DNA from: Clostridiales bacterium
GTDB lineage: Bacteria; Bacillota; Clostridia; Lachnospirales; UBA12420
Length of the DNA stretch: 43,907 nucleotides
Assembly (NCBI GenBank): GCA_003452395.1
Contig: DMOI01000034.1
Span: 149-44,055 of the forward strand
Direction of reading: 5' to 3'
How positions within the stretch are numbered: the first letter of the stretch is position 1; each line of letters starts with the position of its first letter. The notes below the pieces were generated by a model. The model saw nothing but the letters and a program-made list of their open reading frames with translations. It was not told where the DNA came from and did not search any database. Below, piece after piece: positions 13,825 to 22,257 of this stretch. Position numbers and translations under genes: made by a program.

Positions 13825-16107
13825 TTACCAAAGGGGAGAATTTTTGTGTATTATTTCATTTGCAATCACTAATTGTCCTAAACTAATCCCACTATCATTG
13901 CATGGTATTAACTTGTGAGTGTATACTTCAAATCCTTTACTAATTAGCTTTTCATAAATTCCTGTGAGTAGTATTTGGTTTTGAAATACTCCTCCACTTA
14001 AAACAACTTTCTTAATATGTTTCTTATCATATATCAGTTCACACATATGTACGGAAAAGTCTATTAGGGTATTATGGAATTTTCTAGCTATGATTTCTTT
14101 TTTTACATTGACATTTATATCTCCCATTAACTCTTTTACCATATTATCTGTGTTTATGATATACTCATCATCTATGAGCTGTATATTATAATCATAGCTG
14201 CTCGTTTCGTTTTGATCACATATGTATTCCAAAAATATAGCTGCTTCTCCCTCATAAGTTACTTCTCCTGTAAATCCCAATATAACCGCTATAGCGTCAA
14301 AAAGTCTTCCAACACTAGATGTGTCTATTATGTTCATGCTATGTCTCAGCATGGATTTTAAATTACTTATCTCTTTAACACGTAAACTTTCAGGCAAAAT
14401 GTTATCTAGTTCGTCACCATATACCTTATACAAATAGCTAACTGCCATTCTCCAAGGTTCTTTTATGACTATTTCCCCTCCTGGCATCCCTAGGTAGTTT
14501 AAATGTCCCACTCTTTCAGAAGTAGAATAATTACATATAAAAAACTCTCCACCCCATATCTTCCTATCGGTTCCATATCCACTTCCGTCATATGCTATAC
14601 CAATAACCTTATCTTCCACTTTATTTTCTACCATACAACTTACAATATGGGCATGGTGATGTTGTACTTCTATATGCCTAATGTTTTGCTCTTTTATGTA
14701 CTCCGACGACCAATAGTTAGGGTGCATATCTACTGCTATCACTTCAGGCTTTATATAATATATACTTTTAAAATGCTCTATTATTTTACTAACTCTATCG
14801 TAGGTTTCTATATTCTCAACATCGCCAATATATTGACTAACAAAAATATTATCCGCCTTTGATAGTGCAATTGAATTTTTCATATGAGAACCACAAGCTA
14901 ATATTTCATTACTCATATGATGGTTTATATTTATAGGTGCATATCCCCTTGAGTTTCTCAGTACTCTCTCTTCACCCAAAACTACCATACTTACTGAATC
15001 GTCAACAGGTATATATATGTCTCTATTATGAATTAGCATATAATCTGCCACATTCTTTAAACTTTCCACTGCATCATCATTCTTATATATGATAGGCATA
15101 CCACTCTGATTAGCACTAGTCATAACTAATACATCTACTCCCTCATCAAATATTAATTGATGAAGTGGCGTATATGGCAACATAACACCCAACTTATTAT
15201 TGTTTGGTGCAATGTTATGTAGAAGTAAATCATTTTTCTTATTTAATAAAACAATTGGCTTCCTCTCACTACCGAGTATCTTTTCTTCTATGTTAATCGC
15301 GTTACAATATTTCTTTACCGTATATATATCTTTTATCATCACTGCTAACGGTTTAGTTGGCCTATTTTTTCTATCTCTAAGCTTTTCTACTGCTTTCTCG
15401 CATTTGGCATCACATGCTAAATGAAAGCCCGAAAGACCCTTGATAGCAATAATAACCCCCTTCTTAAGAAGCCTTACAACTTCCTTTATAATATCTTCCC
15501 TTAAAACTTTATTTCCTCTGCTATCTACAAGTTCTATTTTAGGTCCACATATATGACAAGCTGTAGGTTGTGCGTGAAACCTTCTGTCTAAAGGATTTTC
15601 ATACTCGTTTCCACATTCACTGCACATTACAAACTCACTCATGCTTGTGGCATATCTATCATAGGGCAAGCCCTTTATTATGGTGTATCTGGGTCCACAG
15701 TTTGTACAGTTTGTAAAAGGATATTTATATCTTCTATTTTCTATATTTTTTATATCATTTATGCAATCTTCACATATACCTATATCTGGTGAAATCAAAG
15801 TTACCCTACCTTCTGCCCCATTACTCTTCTTTATTTCAAACTTTTCGTAATTTGCTAATTCTCTATCTTCAACATATATTTCAGCTACTTTTGATAATTT
15901 AGGCGGGTTATTTTTTATCTCAGCTAAAAAATTTTCTACATTAACTTCTTTTCCTTCAACATCTATATATAAACCACCACTAGTATTTTTTACCCACCCC
16001 TTTAGGTTGTTTTGCACAGCAAGTCTATATACGTAAGGTCTAAATCCAACTCCCTGAACTATTCCCTTTACTGTTATGTATTTTCTATTTTTATTTTCTA
16101 TTTTCAC
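13825..16107 (-). CDS. hypF: Carbamoyltransferase HypF
   Basis: HypF makes the carbamoyl group from carbamoyl phosphate and ATP and passes it to HypE. 760 residues with the full domain order: acylphosphatase (about 10-95, VQGVGFRPYVYRLA), two zinc fingers of CxxC pairs (CEDC, CTNC, CSEC, CHIC; about 107-185), YrdC-like domain (about 200-385) and Kae1/TobZ-like domain (about 400-750, HHHAHIVSC and AYDGSGYGTD). The start is GTG at 16105-16107, overlapping the hypB stop as GTGA, so the two genes are coupled. No missing domain seen. Confidence 0.96.
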   Translation of the reverse strand: MKIENKNRKYITVKGIVQGVGFRPYVYRLAVQNNLKGWVKNTSGGLYIDVEGKEVNVENFLAEIKNNPPKLSKVAEIYVEDRELANYEKFEIKKSNGAEGRVTLISPDIGICEDCINDIKNIENRRYKYPFTNCTNCGPRYTIIKGLPYDRYATSMSEFVMCSECGNEYENPLDRRFHAQPTACHICGPKIELVDSRGNKVLREDIIKEVVRLLKKGVIIAIKGLSGFHLACDAKCEKAVEKLRDRKNRPTKPLAVMIKDIYTVKKYCNAINIEEKILGSERKPIVLLNKKNDLLLHNIAPNNNKLGVMLPYTPLHQLIFDEGVDVLVMTSANQSGMPIIYKNDDAVESLKNVADYMLIHNRDIYIPVDDSVSMVVLGEERVLRNSRGYAPININHHMSNEILACGSHMKNSIALSKADNIFVSQYIGDVENIETYDRVSKIIEHFKSIYYIKPEVIAVDMHPNYWSSEYIKEQNIRHIEVQHHHAHIVSCMVENKVEDKVIGIAYDGSGYGTDRKIWGGEFFICNYSTSERVGHLNYLGMPGGEIVIKEPWRMAVSYLYKVYGDELDNILPESLRVKEISNLKSMLRHSMNIIDTSSVGRLFDAIAVILGFTGEVTYEGEAAIFLEYICDQNETSSYDYNIQLIDDEYIINTDNMVKELMGDINVNVKKEIIARKFHNTLIDFSVHMCELIYDKKHIKKVVLSGGVFQNQILLTGIYEKLISKGFEVYTHKLIPCNDSGISLGQLVIANEIIHKNSPLW

Positions 16108-16769
16108 CTTCCACTCTTCTTCCTTGCTATCTTTTCTTGTAAGTAATTACAGAGTTCCTGTACTCCTTCACCTGTTGTGCATGATATTTCAAATATATGT
16201 ATATTAAAGTTTAAAGACCTTACATCCTTATAAAATTCATCTATATCAAAGTTCGTATACTTTATCAAGTCTATCTTGTTTAGTATTAGTGTTTCTGCCT
16301 TTTGAAACATTGCTGGATACTTAAGAGGTTTATCATGTCCTTCAGTCACGCTCATAACCAAAACTTTACTGTCTTCACATAAATCAAATTCTGCTGGGCA
16401 TACTAAGTTACCTACATTTTCTATAACCAAAAAGTCTAGATCATCTGTATCTATATTTTCAAGTGCCTGCCCTACCATTGTTGCATCCAGATGACATGCT
16501 CCCTCGGTATTTAACTGCACTACATTAACACCTTGCCTCTCAATTTTTTCTGCATCTTTTGTTGTGTACAAATCCCCTTCTATAACAGCCATATGAGATT
16601 TTTCTTTTATATTACATATTATTTGCTCCAGTACTGACGTCTTTCCTGCCCCTGGCGAACCTATCAAATTGATTGCATAGATTCCTTTATCATTTAAGAT
16701 GTTTCTATTCCTTGCCGCACTTTCATCATTGTTTTTCAGTATACTTTTTTCTATTACTATATTTTTCAT
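16104..16769 (-). CDS. hypB: Hydrogenase nickel incorporation GTPase HypB
   Basis: HypB is the GTPase that drives nickel delivery. It is 221 residues with the P-loop GSPGAGKTS (about 37-45), the nickel/zinc site residues in EGACHLDATMV, ENVGNLVCP, and the guanine motif NKIDL. It lacks the N-terminal His-rich stretch and the CxxCGC high-affinity nickel site seen in some HypB proteins. Start ATG at 16767-16769: GAAGGAG lies seven bases upstream, while an ATG two codons earlier is only one base from that site. The hypA stop overlaps this leader. Confidence 0.95.
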   Translation of the reverse strand: MKNIVIEKSILKNNDESAARNRNILNDKGIYAINLIGSPGAGKTSVLEQIICNIKEKSHMAVIEGDLYTTKDAEKIERQGVNVVQLNTEGACHLDATMVGQALENIDTDDLDFLVIENVGNLVCPAEFDLCEDSKVLVMSVTEGHDKPLKYPAMFQKAETLILNKIDLIKYTNFDIDEFYKDVRSLNFNIHIFEISCTTGEGVQELCNYLQEKIARKKSGR

Positions 16770-16771
16770 TT

Positions 16772-17014
16772 TCATTCTCCTTCTATTCTCTCTATTATTA
16801 ATTCATCGCCTGTAGCTCTATCTACTTCTAGTAAAGCATTTTCGCATATCGTATCTTTACATAAACATTCAAATGCAAACCGAATACTGCCTTCGTTTAT
16901 ACATGTAAACTCACCTATTCTCAAGACTATCTTGTTTATACTTTTTATGTTATGTGACTCTGCATTCTCATAAACAATATTTAACATATCCGATACAACT
17001 GAAACCTCATGCAT
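16772..17014 (-). CDS. hypA: HypA nickel metallochaperone, short form lacking the zinc-finger domain
   Basis: HypA brings nickel to the large subunit together with HypB. The N-terminus keeps the Ni site (Met-His-Glu, MHEVSVVSDMLNIV) and the alpha/beta core through FAFECLCKDTICENALLEVD. The protein then jumps to RATGDELIIERIEGE, which matches the last strand of normal HypA (G-x-E-L-x-I-x-x-I-E). Full HypA is about 113-118 residues; this one is 80, and the two CxxC pairs of the zinc domain are missing with the frame kept. No frameshift explains it, because no finger sequence is present in another frame here. The stop overlaps the hypB leader. Confidence 0.88.
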   Translation of the reverse strand: MHEVSVVSDMLNIVYENAESHNIKSINKIVLRIGEFTCINEGSIRFAFECLCKDTICENALLEVDRATGDELIIERIEGE

Positions 17015-17480
17015 TTTTCCCTCCTGACTTGCTATTTATAATTGTTTTAATACCATCTAAAACCCCATTACAAATCTCTTCAAACATATGATTTAGTTCA
17101 TCAGAAAGACTAGCTCCAAAATCTACTATCGCTACTTCTATACCTATAAAATAAACTTCTATATTATTTTTATAGTCCATTATCATATCAACAAGGCTAA
17201 TTTGGTGTTGTGAGCTAGTTTTATGAAATTCACCACTACAATCACTTAAACTCTTTACTGTAACGGTTCCTGGCTTTATTTCAAAGTATGAACCATCAAC
17301 GATTATTATAATGTCATCATCACACACATTATTTAAGCAATACACAAAATCCGTTTCCCCATATATCACTTCTATGCTTGTATTAACTTTTAAAACACTC
17401 TTTTCTATCTCCTTTAACACCTTTAATCCTATCCCGTCATCAGTCATTAAAACATTTCCTAATGCCATCACTTTTATCAT
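17007..17480 (-). CDS. [NiFe] hydrogenase maturation protease (HyaD/HupD type)
   Basis: This endopeptidase removes the C-terminal tail of the large subunit after nickel insertion. It is 157 residues with the family start (VMALGNVLMTDDGIGLKVL), whose Asp/Glu residues bind the nickel of the substrate, and a later acidic strand (IIIIVDGSYF). Its first codons overlap the large subunit stop by four bases, which fits with a dedicated partner. It also overlaps the start of hypA by eight bases. Confidence 0.92.
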   Translation of the reverse strand: MIKVMALGNVLMTDDGIGLKVLKEIEKSVLKVNTSIEVIYGETDFVYCLNNVCDDDIIIIVDGSYFEIKPGTVTVKSLSDCSGEFHKTSSQHQISLVDMIMDYKNNIEVYFIGIEVAIVDFGASLSDELNHMFEEICNGVLDGIKTIINSKSGGKNA

Positions 17481-18901
17481 GTTATTTTTACACTTATATC
17501 TTTATATCTATCACTCGTGATATGGGTAGCACATGAAACACAAGGGTCAAATGACCTGATGATTCTTCCTATCTCTACTGGATTTTTTTCATCCTTCACG
17601 TATGTACCAATGAGTGCTTCTTCTGCTACTCCTCTCACACCATTTGAATCCATAGGTGATAGGTTCCAAGCAGATGGAGTTATGATTGAATAATTCTTAA
17701 TTTTCGTGTCCTCTATAGATATCCAGTGTCCGAGTGCCCCTCTTGTCGTATCTGTAAGTCCGATTCCTTTTGCCTGTTCTGTTACTTCATATGCTTTTTG
17801 AGATGTAGGTTCAAACTCTATCTTTCCCAAAAGATGCTCTATTATATTGCATACTTTGCTTACCTCTAATACCCTAGCAATGGTTCTATCCATGGTTGAA
17901 ATACCTCTCGTATATTCCCCACTTAAATACATTCTCGCAAGTGGTCCTACCTCTACTCCATATCCACCATATCTCGGAGCTTTTATAAAACTATATCCTC
18001 CTTTTTTATATACATCTGTTTCTACATACTCTCCTTCAGGTTCTATATTTTCTCTATCGCCTATATACCAAGAATAATGTATATTTTCTGTAATTCTATC
18101 CTTATTAAATCCATACCTTTGGTTTTTTATTAGTACTCCCGGATCAACATACTTAAATTTCTTGTCAATATACTGGTTATATAATCCATAACTCATAAGG
18201 TTTCCGTATCCTTTTCCATTTTCAAAGTAATCGGGATAATATTCTGCTAGTATATTCACATCTGGTACCATTATGTTATCTATAAAGCCCTTGATTGATG
18301 ATACTATTGATTTTAACTCTATCCATTTATCTGCATCCATATTTACAGTCACTCCCCCAACAAACACACCATGGTTATGAGGGGCCTTCCCACCAAGTAT
18401 AGCAAGCATCTTGTGAGCAGACCTACTATATTCTATTGATTTCAAGTAATGTACACTCAAAGTCTTATTAATGTTTTCCGGTAGCCTATAATCTCCTACA
18501 GATTCTTTGTACAATGGGTTTATATGAGGTCCATTGACATAGTCAGGAAATGTATACTGATAAAAATGTCTTAAATGATTTTGTAGAAACTCACACCCAT
18601 GTATAATCTGTCTAATCATTGAATCATTGGGCGTTGGAACAACTTTTAGTGCATCCTCAAGTCCTAGGGCTGAAGCAACCGAATGAGCTGTAGAGCAAAT
18701 ACCACAAATCCTTTCTGTAAAGTATATTGCGTCAAGTGGTGGCCTTCCTTGTAGCATTTTTTCAAAGCCCCTATACATCATACCACTACTTTTCGCGTCT
18801 ACTACTTTATGGTTATCTATCGTAACCTCTATTTCTAAAAAGCCACTTATTCTTGTCAGTGGATTAATAACTATCTTTTCTATTTTAACCACCCCTATCA
18901 A
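17477..18901 (-). CDS. [NiFe] hydrogenase large subunit
   Basis: Catalytic subunit, 474 residues. The N-terminal ligand motif is RICGICSTAH (about 63-72) and the C-terminal motif DPCVSCATH, with a 14-residue tail after the His to be cut by the protease. Both Cys in the second motif are TGT codons, so it is not a selenocysteine enzyme. INPLTRISGFLEIEV is the usual opening. The start is uncertain: TTG at 18901 overlaps the small subunit stop, GTG at 18892 is possible, and the best ribosome binding site (AGGGGTGG) lies just after these and before an ATA codon. Confidence 0.95.
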   Translation of the reverse strand: MIGVVKIEKIVINPLTRISGFLEIEVTIDNHKVVDAKSSGMMYRGFEKMLQGRPPLDAIYFTERICGICSTAHSVASALGLEDALKVVPTPNDSMIRQIIHGCEFLQNHLRHFYQYTFPDYVNGPHINPLYKESVGDYRLPENINKTLSVHYLKSIEYSRSAHKMLAILGGKAPHNHGVFVGGVTVNMDADKWIELKSIVSSIKGFIDNIMVPDVNILAEYYPDYFENGKGYGNLMSYGLYNQYIDKKFKYVDPGVLIKNQRYGFNKDRITENIHYSWYIGDRENIEPEGEYVETDVYKKGGYSFIKAPRYGGYGVEVGPLARMYLSGEYTRGISTMDRTIARVLEVSKVCNIIEHLLGKIEFEPTSQKAYEVTEQAKGIGLTDTTRGALGHWISIEDTKIKNYSIITPSAWNLSPMDSNGVRGVAEEALIGTYVKDEKNPVEIGRIIRSFDPCVSCATHITSDRYKDISVKIT

Positions 18902-19764
18902 TATCTCACAAATGGTTCCATAGAATCAGGGAATCCATTTCGTGCACACCCTATACATGGAGTATTATCTCCTATAGGCCAATTCGTACTATTATTCCAC
19001 CTACGTATTGGGCAATTTGTCTTAGTAATAGGCCCTCTACAACCTAGCTTAAACATGCACTCTGGTTCACCTAGCTTCTTAGCAAATATGCCCCTATCAA
19101 AGAACGATCTTCTTTGGCACAAATCATGCACCGTCACACCGTAAAATAATACCGGCCTATTTTCCTTATCAAGCTCTGGTTTGCCCTCAGTTAAAATATG
19201 TGCTATCGTTCCTATGACCCACTGTGGGTTACTTGGGCACCCTGGCACCCTTATAACTTCACTTCCTAGAAAATCATATACGCTTTTACTTTCAGACGGG
19301 TTAGGTCTAGCTGAAGATGGCCCTCCGTAAGATGCACATGAACCAACCGCTATTACATACTTAGCAGCTTTTCCCGCCATAGCTACTGCGTCCATACCTG
19401 TTATGGGTTTCCCCTCGTGTCTAGCTATAACATTATATAATCCATTGTCTCTGGTAGAAACAGCACCTTCTACTACAAGAATAAACTCTGTATTTAAAGT
19501 TTCTAAAAATTTATCAAATGCTCTTTCTCCTTCTTCTGCCATTAAACTATTGTTATAAGTCATATTAACCATTTTTCTAAGTAGAAATATTACGTCTGGA
19601 TCTTCTGCATTTAGTAATGATATTATATTACCTGAACACGTTTGAGCTTCAAGCCATATTAAGTTTATTTTTTTGCTTTGATCTATGTTGTTTACTGCCT
19701 TATCAATTATATGTCTAGGAATATTTTGTTTACTACCCGATATTGGACATTTTTCACTTGGCAA
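18898..19764 (-). CDS. [NiFe] hydrogenase small subunit, Tat-less, with unusual proximal-cluster ligand
   Basis: Electron-transfer subunit, 288 residues. There is no twin-arginine signal and no C-terminal anchor, so the enzyme should be cytoplasmic. The proximal cluster region reads AQTCSGN where most enzymes have CxxC, so the second Cys is Asn; the other proximal Cys are in VGSCASYGG and VPGCPSNP. The distal site HDLC...ECMFKLGC and the medial site TNCP...NWP...TPCIGC are intact; Pro in the medial set fits a [3Fe-4S] cluster. Start is TTG at 19762-19764 with GGGGG seven bases upstream. The HydDB subgroup cannot be fixed by eye. Confidence 0.94.
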   Translation of the reverse strand: MPSEKCPISGSKQNIPRHIIDKAVNNIDQSKKINLIWLEAQTCSGNIISLLNAEDPDVIFLLRKMVNMTYNNSLMAEEGERAFDKFLETLNTEFILVVEGAVSTRDNGLYNVIARHEGKPITGMDAVAMAGKAAKYVIAVGSCASYGGPSSARPNPSESKSVYDFLGSEVIRVPGCPSNPQWVIGTIAHILTEGKPELDKENRPVLFYGVTVHDLCQRRSFFDRGIFAKKLGEPECMFKLGCRGPITKTNCPIRRWNNSTNWPIGDNTPCIGCARNGFPDSMEPFVRY

Positions 19765-19776
19765 ATGTATTCCCCC

Positions 19777-20001
19777 TTATCTTATCAACCTACCCACTAC
19801 AGGTAAATTCTTTAAAATATCTGCTTGGTGACATCCACTAAATTGCCCAGTCAAATCTTTCCCAGCATATAGCCCAAAGTGAGTCCCACCACCCCATGAC
19901 CTCGCATTACTTACATCATAAATTACGCCGTTCACTGCAACATATGCAGGCTTGCCTCTAGAGCCATCATATTGTGCTAGTTGTTCTAATGTTAAATCCA
20001 T
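19777..20001 (-). CDS. Small cytochrome b5-like heme-binding domain protein
   Basis: 74 residues with the cytochrome b5 / MAPR fold pattern: LEQLAQYDGSRGKPAYVAVN, GVIYDVSNARSWGGGTHFGL, YAGKDLTGQFSGCHQADIL. The His in GGTHFGL and the CHQ His are possible heme-contact residues. No signal peptide. It is the first gene of the hydrogenase operon, 12 bases before the small subunit, which suggests a heme protein that takes electrons from or gives them to this cytoplasmic hydrogenase. That role is inferred from position only. Confidence 0.85.
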   Translation of the reverse strand: MDLTLEQLAQYDGSRGKPAYVAVNGVIYDVSNARSWGGGTHFGLYAGKDLTGQFSGCHQADILKNLPVVGRLIR

Positions 20002-20030
20002 TTATACCACCATCCCTTAAGCAATGTATA

Positions 20031-20058
20031 TTAAAGTACAAGACATTTAATACTTTAA
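20031..20058. promoter_or_regulatory. Inverted repeat, candidate operator of the hydrogenase operon
   Basis: Perfect 8-base arms (TTAAAGTA and TACTTTAA) 12 bases apart, 30 bases upstream of the first start codon. Position and symmetry suit a dimeric regulator, but AT-rich repeats arise by chance. Confidence 0.35.
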
Positions 20059-20068
20059 GCATCAAAAT

Positions 20069-20093
20069 AAGATATTAGTTTGCCTAATATCTT
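20069..20093. terminator. Perfect 10-bp stem hairpin upstream of the hydrogenase operon
   Basis: AAGATATTAG-TTTGC-CTAATATCTT. The minus strand continues ATTTTG, so it could stop transcripts arriving from citramalate synthase; a leader structure is the other option. Confidence 0.45.
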
Positions 20094-20246
20094 ATACCCA
20101 TTTTATCTTCTGAGTTATTACTCCTATGTATTGCGGTCTATGTTATGTTTTATGCTCTATTATGTATTTATTAAAAATGTTTACGAATCCAGACTATTCC
20201 TTAATCTCTTCAAAAAGGTGAAGACAGTATTTTAAATCTTTATTCC

Positions 20247-20386
20247 TAAAGAGAATACTCATCCTTTACGTCCAAGGTATGATTTTGATTAGTAGGACCA
20301 TTGCAAGAAATATCATTTGCAAACATATTATCAATTTCGCTTTTTTCTTCCTCTGTCTGTTTAATAGAATCTACTGTTACATTATT
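20247..20386 (-). pseudogene. Coding-like remnant without start codon
   Basis: An open stretch of 46 codons with coding-like composition (VTVDSIKQTEEEKSEIDNMF and on to VKDEYSL, stop). A stop codon precedes it in frame and no ATG, GTG or TTG is placed with a ribosome binding site. Possibly the 3' end of a decayed gene; origin unknown. Confidence 0.25.
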
Positions 20387-20465
20387 TTATCCCTCTTGTT
20401 TATATTATATAGATTATACGTAACAGTTATATATATTGCTTAATTTTGTATACTATCAATAGCGC

Positions 20466-22088
20466 TTAATTATCTATTCTCATTATTTTCTTTATAAATC
20501 TTCCTACTACGTTAAAAATATTACTTTCTTCCATCATCAACTTATACTCTAGTGAATCTATAAATGCTATCTTACTTGCATCTATAATGTCATTTGATAC
20601 TCCTATTGTTGTCCATACATTTTTTCCGTCAGAAAACTCTATTAATACTCTTACTTTAGCTGCCGTTGTATTTTCTGGTTCTAGAATTCTTACTTTATAG
20701 TCTGTAAGTTTTATCTCTTTTAATTTTGGATAAAATTGTTCTAATGATTTTCGGAGAGCTATGTCTAATGCATTTACTACCCCATTTCCTTCGGCTGCAA
20801 TAATTGTCTCCTTGTTATTAACTGATATTTTAACAACCGCCTCTGACTTTAATGTTTCATCTATCGATGGATATTCATTCATTATATTTAGTTTCTTAAC
20901 ATCAAAATGTTTTTTATACATACCAAGTTGTTTCATTACTATAATTTCAAAAGATGCCTCAGCTCCCTCGAATTGATATCCCTCATGTTCTAATTCTTTC
21001 AGTTTGTCTATAATTTCTTGAATTTCCTTTGAGTCTTTTGTTAATTCAGCGTTTATTTTTTGAACCTTCTGTAATATTACGCTACGTCCTGCTACTTCGG
21101 AAATTAAGAATCGTCTTTCATTTCCAACTTTTTCTGGGTTGATGTGTTCAAATGCTTCTGGAGCTTTACTTACTGCATCTATATGCATCCCTGCTTTATG
21201 AGCAAAGGCACTCGCTCCTACATATGGTAGCTCATCTTTTAGTACCACATTTGATATTTCTGCTATTTGTCTTGCATAATATGTAAGTCCAACTATTTTA
21301 TCTTCTAATATGCATTTATATCCCTTTTTTAATTGTAAGTTTGGTATTACTGTTGACAAATTGGCATTTCCGCATCTTTCCCCATATCCGATGAACGTGC
21401 CTTGTACATGATTTGCACCTCCTTCTATTGCCATAATAGAATTCGCAACTGACATCCCGTTGTCATCATGACAGTGTATTCCTATGGTTATTTTTATCAC
21501 TTCTTTTACCTTTTTTGTTATTTCATATATTTCACTTGGAAACATACCACCATTTGTATCACATAACACTATACATTCTGCACCAGCTTTTTCTGCTGTC
21601 TTCAGTACTTCAATTGAGTACTCTGGATTATTTTTATATCCATCAAAAAAGTGTTCAGCATCAAACAATACTTTTTTGCCATTCTCTATTAAATATTTTG
21701 TAGTTTCCTCAATCATTATTAAATTTTCTTCCAAACTAGTTTGTATAATTTCTGTAACATGAAAATCCCAAGCCTTTCCGAATATAGTAACATACTTTGT
21801 CCCAGCACCTATGAGCGACTTTAAGTTTGCATCTTCTTCTGGTTTTATACCTTTTTTACGTGTACTCCCAAATGCAACAAGTTCTGAATTCGTAAGTTTC
21901 AGTTCCCTCACTCTTTCAAAAAACTCTAAATCTTTTGGGTTTGACCCTGGATTCCCTGCTTCTATGTATTTTATCCCCATTTCACTCAAAGCTCTTACTA
22001 TTTTTAGTTTATCTTCAACAGTAAATGAGATTCCACTAGCTTGAGCACCATCCCGTAGTGTAGAGTCAAGTATTTCTATGTTTTCCAT
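20466..22088 (-). CDS. cimA: Citramalate synthase (CimA type)
   Basis: Condenses pyruvate and acetyl-CoA to (R)-citramalate, opening the threonine-independent route to isoleucine. 540 residues: an HMGL-type TIM barrel (about 1-270) beginning LDSTLRDGAQASGISF, with GIHCHDDNGMSVANS metal-binding His and GYGERCGNANL, then a linker (AFAHKAGMHIDAVSKAPEAF) and a C-terminal LeuA-type allosteric domain (about 390-530). The double-length DRDG-type DGAQASGIS start favours CimA over 2-isopropylmalate or homocitrate synthase; the latter remain possible. ATG with AGGGGAG site; sigma-A promoter at 22135-22163. Single gene. Confidence 0.9.
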   Translation of the reverse strand: MENIEILDSTLRDGAQASGISFTVEDKLKIVRALSEMGIKYIEAGNPGSNPKDLEFFERVRELKLTNSELVAFGSTRKKGIKPEEDANLKSLIGAGTKYVTIFGKAWDFHVTEIIQTSLEENLIMIEETTKYLIENGKKVLFDAEHFFDGYKNNPEYSIEVLKTAEKAGAECIVLCDTNGGMFPSEIYEITKKVKEVIKITIGIHCHDDNGMSVANSIMAIEGGANHVQGTFIGYGERCGNANLSTVIPNLQLKKGYKCILEDKIVGLTYYARQIAEISNVVLKDELPYVGASAFAHKAGMHIDAVSKAPEAFEHINPEKVGNERRFLISEVAGRSVILQKVQKINAELTKDSKEIQEIIDKLKELEHEGYQFEGAEASFEIIVMKQLGMYKKHFDVKKLNIMNEYPSIDETLKSEAVVKISVNNKETIIAAEGNGVVNALDIALRKSLEQFYPKLKEIKLTDYKVRILEPENTTAAKVRVLIEFSDGKNVWTTIGVSNDIIDASKIAFIDSLEYKLMMEESNIFNVVGRFIKKIMRIDN

Positions 22089-22134
22089 GATTTATCTCCC
22101 CTTTTATTATTTGACTTAAATTCATCTTTATTTA

Positions 22135-22163
22135 ACTATAACATTTTTCGAGTAATTTTTCAA
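22135..22163 (-). promoter_or_regulatory. Promoter of citramalate synthase gene
   Basis: Minus strand TTGAAA, 17 bases, TATAGT, about 45 bases upstream of the start codon. No T-box or other leader fold seen. Confidence 0.65.
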
Positions 22164-22257
22164 TAAAAAAGTTCTTAAAATTTTTTCCATAAAGATTGCT
22201 ATATAATCATTTTTTCTTTATTTTCTATAAATTTGTGATTTTCATCTAATATTAGTT

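Larger units (their letters stand above)
20002..20465. other. Intergenic region upstream of the hydrogenase operon
   Basis: 460 bases without an accepted gene. It holds an inverted repeat TTAAAGTA/TACTTTAA (20031-20038 and 20051-20058), a strong hairpin at 20069-20093, and a 46-codon open stretch without start codon (20247-20386, minus). I find no clear consensus promoter for the hydrogenase operon; it should lie between 20010 and 20100. Confidence 0.6.

Noticed and set aside
16772..17014. Frameshift hiding the HypA zinc finger
   Set aside because: The other frames between 16772 and 16830 do not encode CxxC pairs and the normal C-terminal strand continues in frame.
17477..17560. Selenocysteine codon in the C-terminal hydrogenase motif
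   Set aside because: Both ligand positions are TGT, not TGA; no SECIS-like need.
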